Source: Sphingobium sp. AP49 (GTDB lineage Bacteria > Pseudomonadota > Alphaproteobacteria > Sphingomonadales > Sphingomonadaceae). Taken from it: a stretch of 64,000 bases of DNA. This document shows, piece by piece, positions 36,508 through 45,448 of the stretch; within the stretch, counting starts at the first letter, position 1; each line of letters begins with the position of its first letter. The position numbers and the translations under genes were made by a program. The stretch covers positions 1,495,501-1,559,500 of the forward strand of contig NZ_CP124576.1 of NCBI RefSeq assembly GCF_000281715.2, read 5' to 3'. Under the pieces are notes generated by a model. It was not told where the DNA came from, made no database searches, and saw nothing but the letters and a program-made list of their open reading frames with translations.

Positions 36508-38589
36508 ATGAGTGTGCTGCTGCAATTCATCGGCGACTGGGGGCATGCACTGGCGGCCGTGCTGTTCGCGGCGCTGGGCATATTCATCCTGCGGCGACGG
36601 GCGGAAGCGGCCGAACCGCGCCTGCTTGCCTGCGCGCTGCTGCTGACCTCCTGTTGGGCACTCTATGTGTCCTTCGGCGGCGTCGCCAAGCCGTTGTCGG
36701 GTATTGGCGAGAGCATTCGCAATGCAGCCTGGCTGCTGTTGATGTTCGCGATGTTCCGGCGCGGTCCCGCCGCGCGTGGCGGATCGACGGTCGCAGTCGG
36801 CTCGGTTTATGCGGCCGTGGCCGGCATTGTCCTGATCCAGACCACGACCGACCTTGCCTGGCGCCAGTTGTCGCCCGACAATGAACTGCACGACATGCTG
36901 ATTGCAGTGTCGCTGGTGCTGCGGATGATGACGGCGATCGGCTGCCTGTTGCTGGTCCATCATCTCTATACGGCCTGGCCATCGCGCGATCGAACGCGCG
37001 TCGCGCTGCTGCTGGGCGCGCTGGCGGCGATGTGGACCTACGACCTCAACCTCTATGTCATCCGCTATTTTGCTATGAGCCGGGTCAATGAACTCTACGC
37101 CCTGCGCGGCTTGCTGATGGCATTGCTGGCACCGGTGATTGCCGTCGGCCTGCGCAAGGAAATGGCCGGGCGCCTGCAATTGTCGCGCACCATCACCTTC
37201 CAGTCGCTCTCGGTGGTGGCGGTCGCGCTCTATGTCGTGGTGCTGACGGCGGCGGCCGTGCTGATCGAACTGATCGCTGGCCCCTATGCCCGGCTTGTGG
37301 AGATCGGCGCGGTCTTCTTTACCGCTGTCACTGCACTGGTGCTGCTACCTTCGCCCCGGCTGCGGGCGCTGTGGAAAGTGCAGGTGGCCAAGCATTTCTT
37401 CCAGCATCGTTATGATTATCGCACCGAATGGATGCGCTTTGGCGAGACGATCGGCCGCCCGGGCGAAAATGCACCGCCGCTGGGCGAGCGGGTGGCCAAG
37501 GCGGTGGCGGACATCACCGATTCCTCCGCTGCCCTGCTGCTGCTGCGTGACGAGAGTGGCAGCCTGTGCTTTGAGACCCACTGGAACTGGTCGCACGGCC
37601 TGCCGGATGGGGCAGTCCTGTCGCCGCAGCAGGCGGCGGCGCTGGAACAGAGCGGCTGGATCATCGATATCGGCCGGCGCAAAAATATGGATATCGGGTT
37701 CGATCTGCCGCCCTGGCTGATGGAAGGCGCGCGGGTCTGGGCATTGGTGCCGTTGATTCATTATGGTCGGCTGATCGGGGCTATCATGCTCGCGCCGCCG
37801 CCGATCGATCGGCGGCTGGATTGGGAAGATTTCGACATGCTGCGCGCTGCTGGCCGGCAGGCGGCGACCCATATCAGCGAAGCCCAGGGGCAGCAGGCGC
37901 TGGACGACGCCCAGCGTTTCGAGGAATTCAACCGCCGCTTCGCCTTCATCATCCATGATGTGAAGAATCTGGTCAGCCAATTGTCGCTGCTCGCCCGCAA
38001 TGCGGAGCGCCACGCCGACAATCCCGACTTCCGTGCCGACATGGTGCTGACGCTCAAGGAATCGGTCGGCAAGATGAACGACATGCTCGCCCGTTTGTCC
38101 CAGCATAATAAGGGCCGTCCCGAAGAGCCGCGTCCGGTGGCGCTTGGCCGGGTCGCCGAACAGGTCGCGCGCAGCCGTGCCCGCCAGCGCGCCGTCCATG
38201 TCAGCGGTGAGGTGCCGCTGGCACTGGCGGACCCGGCCCGTGTCGAACAGATATTGGTGCATCTGCTGCAAAATGCGATCGATGCCAGCGAGGCGGATCG
38301 GCCGGTCGAAATCCGCCTTGGCATCGAAGCCAGCCAGGCCAGCGTTGCGATCATCGACCAGGGTTGCGGCATGACGGCCGAATTTGTCCGGCGCGAACTG
38401 TTCAAGCCTTTCTCGTCCAGCAAGGCAGGAGGCTTTGGCATTGGCGCGTTCGAGGCGCGAACCCTGGCCGAGGCCATGGGCGGGCGGATCGACGTGGAAA
38501 GCAAACCAGGCGTGGGGAGCCGTTTCACCCTGCGCCTGCCGCTGGCGCCCCAGCCGGCGCGCGATGACGTACAAGGAAAGGCCGCCTGA
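36508..38589 (+). CDS. prsK: XrtA/PEP-CTERM system histidine kinase PrsK
   Basis: The 693-aa protein has about eight N-terminal membrane helices and a GAF-like domain. An unusual phospho-acceptor segment follows (FAFIIHDVKNLVSQLSLLARNAERH), with a complete GHKL ATPase (LLQNAIDASEA, DQGCGM, KAGGFGIGAFEARTLAEAMGG). It partners the sigma-54 activator PrsR, whose start overlaps its stop (TGATG). In PEP-CTERM-bearing bacteria this pair controls exosortase substrates and exopolysaccharide. The exosortase itself is not in the window. Confidence 0.92.
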   Translation: MSVLLQFIGDWGHALAAVLFAALGIFILRRRAEAAEPRLLACALLLTSCWALYVSFGGVAKPLSGIGESIRNAAWLLLMFAMFRRGPAARGGSTVAVGSVYAAVAGIVLIQTTTDLAWRQLSPDNELHDMLIAVSLVLRMMTAIGCLLLVHHLYTAWPSRDRTRVALLLGALAAMWTYDLNLYVIRYFAMSRVNELYALRGLLMALLAPVIAVGLRKEMAGRLQLSRTITFQSLSVVAVALYVVVLTAAAVLIELIAGPYARLVEIGAVFFTAVTALVLLPSPRLRALWKVQVAKHFFQHRYDYRTEWMRFGETIGRPGENAPPLGERVAKAVADITDSSAALLLLRDESGSLCFETHWNWSHGLPDGAVLSPQQAAALEQSGWIIDIGRRKNMDIGFDLPPWLMEGARVWALVPLIHYGRLIGAIMLAPPPIDRRLDWEDFDMLRAAGRQAATHISEAQGQQALDDAQRFEEFNRRFAFIIHDVKNLVSQLSLLARNAERHADNPDFRADMVLTLKESVGKMNDMLARLSQHNKGRPEEPRPVALGRVAEQVARSRARQRAVHVSGEVPLALADPARVEQILVHLLQNAIDASEADRPVEIRLGIEASQASVAIIDQGCGMTAEFVRRELFKPFSSSKAGGFGIGAFEARTLAEAMGGRIDVESKPGVGSRFTLRLPLAPQPARDDVQGKAA

Positions 38590-39953
38590 TGAGCGACACC
38601 CGCCCCAAATTGCTGATCGTGGAGGATGACCCGGGCCTGCAGCGCCAATTGCGCTGGGCCTATGAGGATTATCAGTTGTTCATTGCCGGGGATCGCGAGG
38701 AAGCGATCGAGATTTTGCGGGGTGAGGCGCCCGACGTGGTGACGCTGGACCTGGGCCTGCCACCCGATCCCGACGGGACGAGCGAGGGCTTTGCCACGCT
38801 GGAGGAAATATTGCGGATCAAGCCCGACACCAAGGTGATCGTGGCGTCGGGCCATGGCGCCCGCGAAAGCGCGCTGGGCGCGATTTCCGGTGGCGCCTAT
38901 GATTTTTATCAGAAGCCGGTCGATATCGACGAACTGGGCCTGATCGTGCGCCGCGCTTTCCATGTCCACGCGCTGGAGCGGGAAAATGCGCGCCTTGCCG
39001 AAACCGCGCCTGAAGGGGGCAAGGTGCTGGGCCGGATGATCACCGGGGCGCCGGAAATGATGCGTGTCGCCCGTACGATCGAGCGGGTGGCGAGCGCGCA
39101 GGTGTCGGTTCTGCTGTTGGGCGCCAGTGGTACCGGCAAGGAGCTGCTGGCGCAGGGGCTGCATGATGCCAGCCCCCGGCGCGGCGGCGCCTTCGTCGCG
39201 ATCAATTGCGCGGCCATTCCCGAGACGTTGCTGGAATCCGAGCTGTTCGGGCATGAAAAAGGCGCCTTCACCGGCGCGATCAAGACGACGCCGGGCAAGA
39301 TCGAGCAGGCGCAGGGCGGCACGCTGTTCCTTGACGAGGTCGGGGACATCCCGCTGCCGCTGCAGGTCAAGCTGCTGCGCTTCCTGCAGGAACGGGTGAT
39401 CGAACGGATCGGTGGGCGCCAACCCATTCCGGTCGACACCCGCATCGTTTGCGCGACCCATCAGAATCTGGACGAGATGATCGCGGCCGCCACGTTTCGC
39501 GAGGATCTTTATTATCGACTGGCGGAAATCGTTGTGCGCATACCTGCGCTGCGCGATCGGCCGGGTGATCCGGCGCTGCTCGCCCGCCATTTCCTGACCC
39601 GCTTCGCCCAGGACATGAACCCGCAGGTCAAGGGATTTGCGCCCGATGCGTTGGCCGCGCTCGACGGTTGGGGGTGGCCGGGCAATGTCCGCGAGTTGGA
39701 AAATCGCGTGAAGCGCGCGGTCATCATGGCCGACGGCAAGCATGTGACGGCCGCCGACCTCGACCTTGACGGCGATCGGACCGAAGGCAGTGATGTGGTG
39801 AATCTCAAGGCTGCGCGGGAAATGGCCGATCGTCGGGCGATCCGCCGCGCGATTGCACGGACCGACGGCAATATTTCGGGGGCGGCTAAGATATTGGGCA
39901 TCAGCCGGCCGACGCTCTACGACTTGCTCAAACAATATCAGATGCAGGGCTGA
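38589..39953 (+). CDS. prsR: PEP-CTERM-box response regulator PrsR (sigma-54 activator)
   Basis: The 454-aa NtrC-type regulator has a receiver domain with phospho-acceptor in VVTLDLGLPPDPDG. An AAA+ domain follows with Walker A GASGTGKE, the sigma-54 contact loop GAFTGA and Walker B TLFLDEVGDIPL. A C-terminal Fis-type helix-turn-helix (NISGAAKILGISRPTLYDLLK) completes it. It is coupled to prsK and should be activated by it. Its targets are expected to carry a TGTAA/CCGAC-like box. Confidence 0.94.
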   Translation: MSDTRPKLLIVEDDPGLQRQLRWAYEDYQLFIAGDREEAIEILRGEAPDVVTLDLGLPPDPDGTSEGFATLEEILRIKPDTKVIVASGHGARESALGAISGGAYDFYQKPVDIDELGLIVRRAFHVHALERENARLAETAPEGGKVLGRMITGAPEMMRVARTIERVASAQVSVLLLGASGTGKELLAQGLHDASPRRGGAFVAINCAAIPETLLESELFGHEKGAFTGAIKTTPGKIEQAQGGTLFLDEVGDIPLPLQVKLLRFLQERVIERIGGRQPIPVDTRIVCATHQNLDEMIAAATFREDLYYRLAEIVVRIPALRDRPGDPALLARHFLTRFAQDMNPQVKGFAPDALAALDGWGWPGNVRELENRVKRAVIMADGKHVTAADLDLDGDRTEGSDVVNLKAAREMADRRAIRRAIARTDGNISGAAKILGISRPTLYDLLKQYQMQG

Positions 39954-39956
39954 TCC

Positions 39957-41992
39957 ATGCGCCGCACGCGCTTGTTCCTGCTGGTGGGCGCGGCCCTGCT
40001 GTTGCTTGCGCTTGCCGGCGCCTGGCAATGGCGGGTGCGGGAAGGCAATGGCAGCGCCGCGCTGGCGCGGGGCCTTGCCGCACTGGACAAGGGCGACGCC
40101 CGGACCGCGCGGATCGAACTGATGAATGCGATCAAGGCTGATCCCCGGTCCGCTGCGGCGCGGATCGGCCATGCCCGGGCGCTGGTGAAGTTGGGCGATG
40201 GTGCCGGCGCGCAGGCGGACATAGCGCGCGGTCGCAAGCTGGGCGCGGCAGCGGGGGCGACGCGCGCACTGATGGCCGATGCCCTGCTGCTGCAGGGGGA
40301 TAGTGATGGCGCATTGCGGGAAGCGCAGGCGACCGATGTGACCGCCAAGACGGCGCCGGCCGCCGCGCGGGTGGTGGCGCGGGCCTGGCTTGCCCGGGGG
40401 ATCTGATCGCGACGCAAGCGGCGTTCGATCACGCCCTGGCCCTGGCACCGCGTGATGCCGCCACGCTGGTGGATATGGGGCGTTTCCGGCTGGCGGTCGG
40501 GGATCAGGGGGGCGCGATCATGGCGGCCGATGGTGCGTTGACGCTGGCCCCCGCCGATCCTGAAGCGCTGACCCTGCGCGGCGTCCTGATCCGCGACCAA
40601 TATGGGCTGGTGGCAGCCTTGCCCTGGTTTGAAAAGGCGTTGCAGGCCAATCGGGATTCAATCCCTGCGCTGACCGAATATGCCGCGACCCTGGCCGATA
40701 CCGGCCGGGCCAGCGCGATGCTGAGCGTCACGCGCCGCATTTTGGCGCTGGAGCCGGGCAATGCGCGCGCCTGGTTCATGCAGGCGGTGATGGCCGCGCG
40801 CGCGGGCAAGGCCGACCTCGCCCGCGCGCTGCTGGTGCGGACCAATGGGCGGCTGGACCGTGAACCCGCGACACTGCTGCTGCGGGGAGTATTGCATCTG
40901 TCCGATGGCAATGCCGTGCTGGCGGCCGAGGTGCTGGGGCCACTGGTTGCGGCGCAGCCGGACAATCGCGTTGCCCGCACTTTGCTGGGGCGAGCCCGCT
41001 ATCTGAGCGCCGATTATAGCGGGACGGTTGCGGTGCTGGCACCGCTGGTTGCTCGGGAAGATGCCGATTCCTATGCGCTGACCCTGGCTGGTCGCGCGCA
41101 GGAAGCGCTGGGCGATCCTCTCGCTGCGCAGGATCTGCTTGCGCGTGCGGCTGCGCCTGGGCGCGCTGCCGCCGATTTTTTCGCGGCGCCGCAGGATGAT
41201 GCGCGCGCCTATGGGCCAGCACCGGCCAGCGCCGCGACCGCATTCGATAATATTCCCTATATCCGGGCCTTGTTGCGGACCGGCCGGATGCACGAGGCGG
41301 TGGAGCGGGCGCAATTGCTCAGCCGCGCCAATCCCGGAGCGCCGGCGGCCCAGATCGTTCTGGGCGACGCGCTGGGCGTGGCCGGGCGGCCTGCCGACGC
41401 GGTGCGGGCCTATGAGGTCGCCGCCAACATCCGCTTCGATCGGGCGGTGGCGCTGCGCCTGGCCGGTGCCTGGAGCCGGGCTGGCGATCCAGCCCGGGCG
41501 GTGCAGGTGATACGCCTGTTCCTGTCGCAGAATCCGATGGATGTGGAGGCGCAACGCCTGTCGGCCGCAGCGTCGATGCAGGCGCGTGACTGGCGTGGCG
41601 CGCTGCGCATGTTGCAGGCGATCCAGGCGCAGACGGGGGGCAATGACGCGCTGCTGATGGCCGATCTTGCCCGTACCAGCCTGGAAAGCGGCGATCTGGC
41701 GCGGGCGCAGGCCTATGCCGCCCAGGCCTATCGGCTGATGCCGGCCAGTCCGGTTACCGCCGACATCTATGGCTGGACCCTGTTGCGCAGCGGCGCCAAG
41801 GGGCAGGGGCCTGTCGATCTGCTGGAAAAGGCGGCGATGCTGGCCCCCGGTCAGCCATCGGTGCAATGGCACCTGGGCCAGGCCTATGCCGCGGCTGGAC
41901 GCAAGGCGGCGGCGAAGCGCGCGCTCGCCTTTGCAGCGGCGTCCAACTTCCCCGACCGGCAACAGGCGGCCAAGGCCCTCGCAGCGCTGTAG
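39957..41992 (+). pseudogene. prsT: XrtA/PEP-CTERM TPR protein PrsT, one-base frameshift
   Basis: Two frames together encode one TPR protein of about 678 aa. The first (39957-40406) has an N-terminal signal-anchor (RLFLLVGAALLLLALAGAW) and the first TPRs. It stops at TGA in GGGGGATCTGA (40396-40406). The second resumes in the -1 frame directly with DLIATQAAFDHALALAPRDAATL, a perfect TPR, and continues to 41992. Adding one G to the five-G run at 40396-40400 restores the whole protein. It may be a sequencing or assembly error, a genuine knockout, or slippage in the homopolymer. PrsT is the usual third gene of this operon, so an error or recent mutation is most probable. Confidence 0.85.
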
Positions 41993-42044
41993 AAAATGCG
42001 CGGTTGGTGACAGCGAAATTGACAGGGGCAAGGGCTTTTGGCGC

Positions 42045-42079
42045 TTGACTCATTTTGATATTTAGCTAAATATCATATC
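42045..42079 (+). promoter_or_regulatory. Promoter and perfect palindromic operator of the ArsR-type gene
   Basis: A -35 TTGACT (42045-42050) and -10-like TAAATA (42067-42072) overlap the perfect 20-bp palindrome TGATATTTAGCTAAATATCA (42056-42075), the likely ArsR-family operator. The start codon at 42080 follows with no room for a ribosome binding site, so the transcript may be leaderless. Confidence 0.75.
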
Positions 42080-42376
42080 ATGAGCCAGGTCTTCAAAGCC
42101 TTGTCCGATCCGACCCGCAGGCGCGTATTGCAGCTTCTGCGCCAGGGGCCGATGAGCGCGGGGGAGTTGAGCGATCGGTTCGACGTCTCCCGGCCGACCA
42201 TGTCGGCGCATTTTGCGGTGCTGAAAGAGGCCGATCTGGTCCATGCCGAAAAGGTCGGCAAATCGGTTATCTATCATCTCAAGCTCTCGGTGCTCGAAGA
42301 TGCGCTGCTGGGCTTTGTTCATTCGTTCGGCCCGGGCGTGGAAATGCCTGCGCCCAGCAGGAAGGCAGCAGGATGA
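42080..42376 (+). CDS. ArsR/SmtB family regulator (SdpR-like)
   Basis: The 98-aa winged-helix repressor begins SQVFKALSDPTRRRVLQLLRQG, with recognition helix SRPTMSAHFAVLKEADLVHAEKVGKSVIY. No metal-binding cysteines (CxC-type) are present, so it is not an arsenic sensor. It resembles SdpR, which is sequestered by its membrane partner. The next gene overlaps by four bases (ATGA). A palindrome over its own promoter points to autorepression. Confidence 0.9.
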   Translation: MSQVFKALSDPTRRRVLQLLRQGPMSAGELSDRFDVSRPTMSAHFAVLKEADLVHAEKVGKSVIYHLKLSVLEDALLGFVHSFGPGVEMPAPSRKAAG

Positions 42377-42747
42377 ATAAGGAACTGGTCGGTAGCCTCG
42401 CCTGGGGCGGGGGTATCCTAATCGTCGCGTTGGCCGCGACCGTCGCGCGCAAGCAGGGTTATGTCGATCCGGAAGTGGTGACGCGCCTGGTCATTGGCCT
42501 CAACGGACTGATGATGGCCTGGTATGGCAATCGGTTGCCCAAGGCGTTCGTTCCCAGCGCGCAGGCCCGAAAGGCGCGCCGTGTCAGCGGCTGGTCGCTG
42601 GTGTTGAGCGGGCTCGTCTATGCCGGACTATGGGCCTTCGCGCCGATGCAGGTCGCCATCATCGGCGGTTGCGGCGCGGTATTGCTGGGGTTCGTGGTGA
42701 CGCTGGGCTATTGCCTGTCGCTGCGGGACGGCAGGCGGGTCGTCTAG
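42373..42747 (+). CDS. SdpI-like four-helix membrane protein
   Basis: The 124-aa protein has four membrane helices. Its middle carries YGNRLPKAFVPSAQARKARRVSGWSLVLSGLVY, close to the SdpI pattern (GNxxPKxxPN). In Bacillus, SdpI is an immunity and signal protein that captures the ArsR-family SdpR at the membrane. The ATGA coupling and order are the same here, so a similar sensor pair is plausible. No killing peptide gene is seen nearby. Confidence 0.7.
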   Translation: MNKELVGSLAWGGGILIVALAATVARKQGYVDPEVVTRLVIGLNGLMMAWYGNRLPKAFVPSAQARKARRVSGWSLVLSGLVYAGLWAFAPMQVAIIGGCGAVLLGFVVTLGYCLSLRDGRRVV

Positions 42748-42760
42748 GCCGGAGCAAAGC

Positions 42761-43105
42761 TCAGACCTTGTGGCTGTCCAGTTCGTCGAGCCGGATGCCC
42801 AGGCGCCGGATCTGTGCCGCGACCGGCGGCCAGACGCTTTCGAGGAAACGGTTGCGTTCAGCCTCGCGCAGCTTGCGGGTCGCACCATCGGCGACGAACA
42901 TGCCGACCCCCCGCTTCACGATGACCAGGCCATCATCCTGGAAGCTCTGATAAGCCTTGGCCACCGTCAGCGGGTTGGCGCCTTGCTGGGCGGCAAAAGC
43001 GCGAACCGAGGGAAGCAGGTCGCCATCATGATAGTCGCCATCCAGGATGGATGCAGCGATGATCTCGCGAAGGCGGAGATAGACGGGTTTGGATTCGTCG
43101 CTCAT
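42761..43105 (-). CDS. GntR family regulator (YtrA subfamily)
   Basis: The 114-aa protein has the compact YtrA layout, a GntR winged helix (VYLRLREIIAASILDGDYHDGDLLPSVRAFAAQQGANPLTVAKAYQSFQDDGLVIVKRGVGMFV) and a short C-terminal dimerization helix pair. No ABC transporter, the usual YtrA target, is adjacent. It is convergent with the SdpI-like gene and same-strand with the nitroreductase, 73 bases apart. The start follows a weak site. Confidence 0.88.
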   Translation of the reverse strand: MSDESKPVYLRLREIIAASILDGDYHDGDLLPSVRAFAAQQGANPLTVAKAYQSFQDDGLVIVKRGVGMFVADGATRKLREAERNRFLESVWPPVAAQIRRLGIRLDELDSHKV

Positions 43106-43178
43106 AAGTGCATCAGTGCCATAATACAGCTACGCGGGTCAATCCGGTGGGTTGCGTGGATCCCATATTATTGAGCAA

Positions 43179-43757
43179 CTATCTGTCCCAGGTCGATACG
43201 ATATCGTCATAATCTGGCCGGGGGCGCTCATCGAGCGGTCGCGACGGCGTTCCGATGAAGACGAAGCCGGCCAGCCGCTCGTCCGCGCTGCCAAATGCGT
43301 CGCGCACATCCGCGTTGAAGCTGGGCCAGCCGGTGAGCCAGCCACCGGCGAAGCCCAGCGCATGGGTGGCGTGCAGCAGGTTCATGATTGCCGCGCCGGC
43401 CGACAATTCCTGTTCCCACACGGGAATCTTGCTACCGACCACCGGTTTGGACAGCGCCACCACCAATGTCGGCGCCTGCTGTGCGAACTGGTGCATCGCC
43501 TCGATCTCCAGCCGACCGGCGTCGGGCTTTTCGGCGCGATAGGCGTTCTCCAGCAGTGCGGCGAGTTTTCCCCGCTTGTCCTGCGGTACGATCACGAAGC
43601 GCCAGGGGGCCAGCTTGCCATGATCGGGCGTGCGCAGCGCGACTTCGAGGATCTGACGCAGTTGCGCGTCGTCCGGGCCGGGCGCGACCAGGTCGCGGGG
43701 CTTGCCGGAACGGCGGGTCTGGAGCAGGGCGAGCGGGCTGGACAGGTCGTTGAACAT
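43179..43757 (-). CDS. Nitroreductase (YdjA-like)
   Basis: The protein of about 192 aa is a small FMN-dependent nitroreductase. RRSGKPRDLVAPGPDD...ILEVALRTPDHGKLAPWRFVIV is the FMN-binding N-terminus, and the family ending GFVFIGTPSRPLDERPRP is present. The start was set at ATG 43757 (MFNDLSSPLALL); an upstream ATG at 43793 is possible. The natural substrate is unknown. Confidence 0.88.
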   Translation of the reverse strand: MFNDLSSPLALLQTRRSGKPRDLVAPGPDDAQLRQILEVALRTPDHGKLAPWRFVIVPQDKRGKLAALLENAYRAEKPDAGRLEIEAMHQFAQQAPTLVVALSKPVVGSKIPVWEQELSAGAAIMNLLHATHALGFAGGWLTGWPSFNADVRDAFGSADERLAGFVFIGTPSRPLDERPRPDYDDIVSTWDR

Positions 43758-43830
43758 CGGTTGCCAAATGGGACGCTTTGCCGCCGGGTGCAAGGGCCAA
43801 GGGCGCGCTTCCTATCGCTTCAGCGCCGCT

Positions 43831-43858
43831 TTGACTCGGGCCACCTTTCCCCTCTAGG
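43831..43858 (+). promoter_or_regulatory. Possible sigma-70 promoter for the peptide transporter
   Basis: TTGACT (43831-43836) and TCTAGG (43853-43858) are 16 bases apart, about 63 bases before the start codon. The -10 is weak, so this is a tentative call. Confidence 0.35.
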
Positions 43859-43921
43859 GTTCGCGCCATAACGCCGCCGCGTTCGCCGGCGGGCACAAAA
43901 AGACAATTTCAAGGGGGTCCG

Positions 43922-45448
43922 ATGGCGACCGCAATCACCGATCCGGCGGAGGCAGGCAAGACCTGGCTCGGCCATCCGCGCGGCCTGTTCCTGCTCTTCT
44001 TCGTGGAGATGTGGGAGCGCTTTTCCTTCTATGGCATGCGCGCGCTGCTGATCTTCTACCTGACGCAGCATTTCCTCTTTTCCGATCGCGACGCCAGCTA
44101 CGCCTATGGCGCCTATATGTCGCTGATCTACATCTCGCCGCTGATGGGCGGCTATCTGGCCGACCGCTATCTGGGCCAGCGCAAGGCGGTGCTGTTCGGC
44201 GGCATCATCATTGCCGTCGGCCATCTGATCCTGGGGCTGGAAAGCGACAATGCCGGGCCGATGGGGCTGGGTCTCTTCTGGCTGGGCCTCGCCACCGTCA
44301 TCACCGGCACGGGCTTCCTCAAGTCCAGCGCCTCGGCACTGGTGGGTCAGCTTTACCCGCGCGACGACATGCGCCGCGACCCGGCCTATACGATCTTCTA
44401 CATGGGCATCAATGTCGGCGGCACGATCGGCCCGATCATCTGCGGCTATCTGGGCCAGGTCTGGGGCTGGCACTGGGGCTTTGGCGCGGCGTCGGTCGGC
44501 ATGGTCGCGGGCGCGCTGGGCTTTGCCCTGTGCAAGCCGATGCTGCAGGGCAAGGGCGAACCGACCGACCCCGTGCGTCTGGCCCAGAAGGTCGGCGGCC
44601 TCATCAGCCGCGAATGGCTGGTCTATCTGCTCAGCCTGCTCGCCATTCCGGTCTGCTGGTATCTGATCCAGAATCACAGCGTCGTCGGCTGGGGGCTGGG
44701 TATCGCCGGGCCGCTGATGGTCGGCTATATCCTCTGGGAATCCTTCGGGCGCCTGCACGGCACCGAGCGGCACCGGATGCTCGCCGCCCTGTTCCTGCTG
44801 GTCATCAACCCGATCTTCTGGGGCCTTTACGAACAGACGGGCTCCTCGCTCAACCTGTTCGCTGATCGCTATACCGACCGTACCATGCTCGGCTTCGATG
44901 TGCCGGCTTCGGTCTTCCAGTCCTTGAACGCCGCCTATATCCTGATCTTCGGTCCGATCATGGCGGGTTTGTGGATCTGGCTGGCCAAGCGCGGCTGGGA
45001 ACCATCGACCCCGGCCAAGTTCGGCATCGCCATCGTGCTGGTCGGCGCCGGCTTCCTGGTGCTCGACGCGGGCACGGGCGCGCCCGGCACGCTGACCCCG
45101 GTGCTGTTCATCTTCCTTCTCTATCTCTGTCATACGATCGGCGAGCTGTGCCTGTCGCCGGTCGGCCTGTCCGCCATGTCCAGCCTGGCGCCATCACGCA
45201 TGGTCGGGCTGATGATGGGCATCTGGTTCCTCGCCATGGCGTTGGGCGAATATGCCGCCGGCGTCATTTCGGCGGCGACTGGCAATGCCGAGGGGGTCGC
45301 CTCGCGCGATGCCATGCTGCATGTGTTCGACAAGATCGGCTGGTGGTCGGTGGGCTTTGGCATCGCCGTCATGGCGGTCGCGCCGCTGGTCAAGCGGCTG
45401 ATGCACACGCGGGAAATCGACACGACAACAGGGGATATCGCATCATGA
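43922..45448 (+). CDS. POT/PTR2 family di- and tripeptide transporter
   Basis: The 508-aa proton-coupled oligopeptide symporter has about 14 membrane helices. It carries the family signature EMWERFSFYGMRALLIFYL, and YLADRYLGQRKAVLFGG is the loop 2-3 motif. The PTR2 FYxxINxG site appears as FYMGINVGGTIGPIICG. It is followed by two amidohydrolases with ATGA-type overlaps, so all three form one operon for uptake and breakdown of a peptide-like compound. Confidence 0.92.
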   Translation: MATAITDPAEAGKTWLGHPRGLFLLFFVEMWERFSFYGMRALLIFYLTQHFLFSDRDASYAYGAYMSLIYISPLMGGYLADRYLGQRKAVLFGGIIIAVGHLILGLESDNAGPMGLGLFWLGLATVITGTGFLKSSASALVGQLYPRDDMRRDPAYTIFYMGINVGGTIGPIICGYLGQVWGWHWGFGAASVGMVAGALGFALCKPMLQGKGEPTDPVRLAQKVGGLISREWLVYLLSLLAIPVCWYLIQNHSVVGWGLGIAGPLMVGYILWESFGRLHGTERHRMLAALFLLVINPIFWGLYEQTGSSLNLFADRYTDRTMLGFDVPASVFQSLNAAYILIFGPIMAGLWIWLAKRGWEPSTPAKFGIAIVLVGAGFLVLDAGTGAPGTLTPVLFIFLLYLCHTIGELCLSPVGLSAMSSLAPSRMVGLMMGIWFLAMALGEYAAGVISAATGNAEGVASRDAMLHVFDKIGWWSVGFGIAVMAVAPLVKRLMHTREIDTTTGDIAS

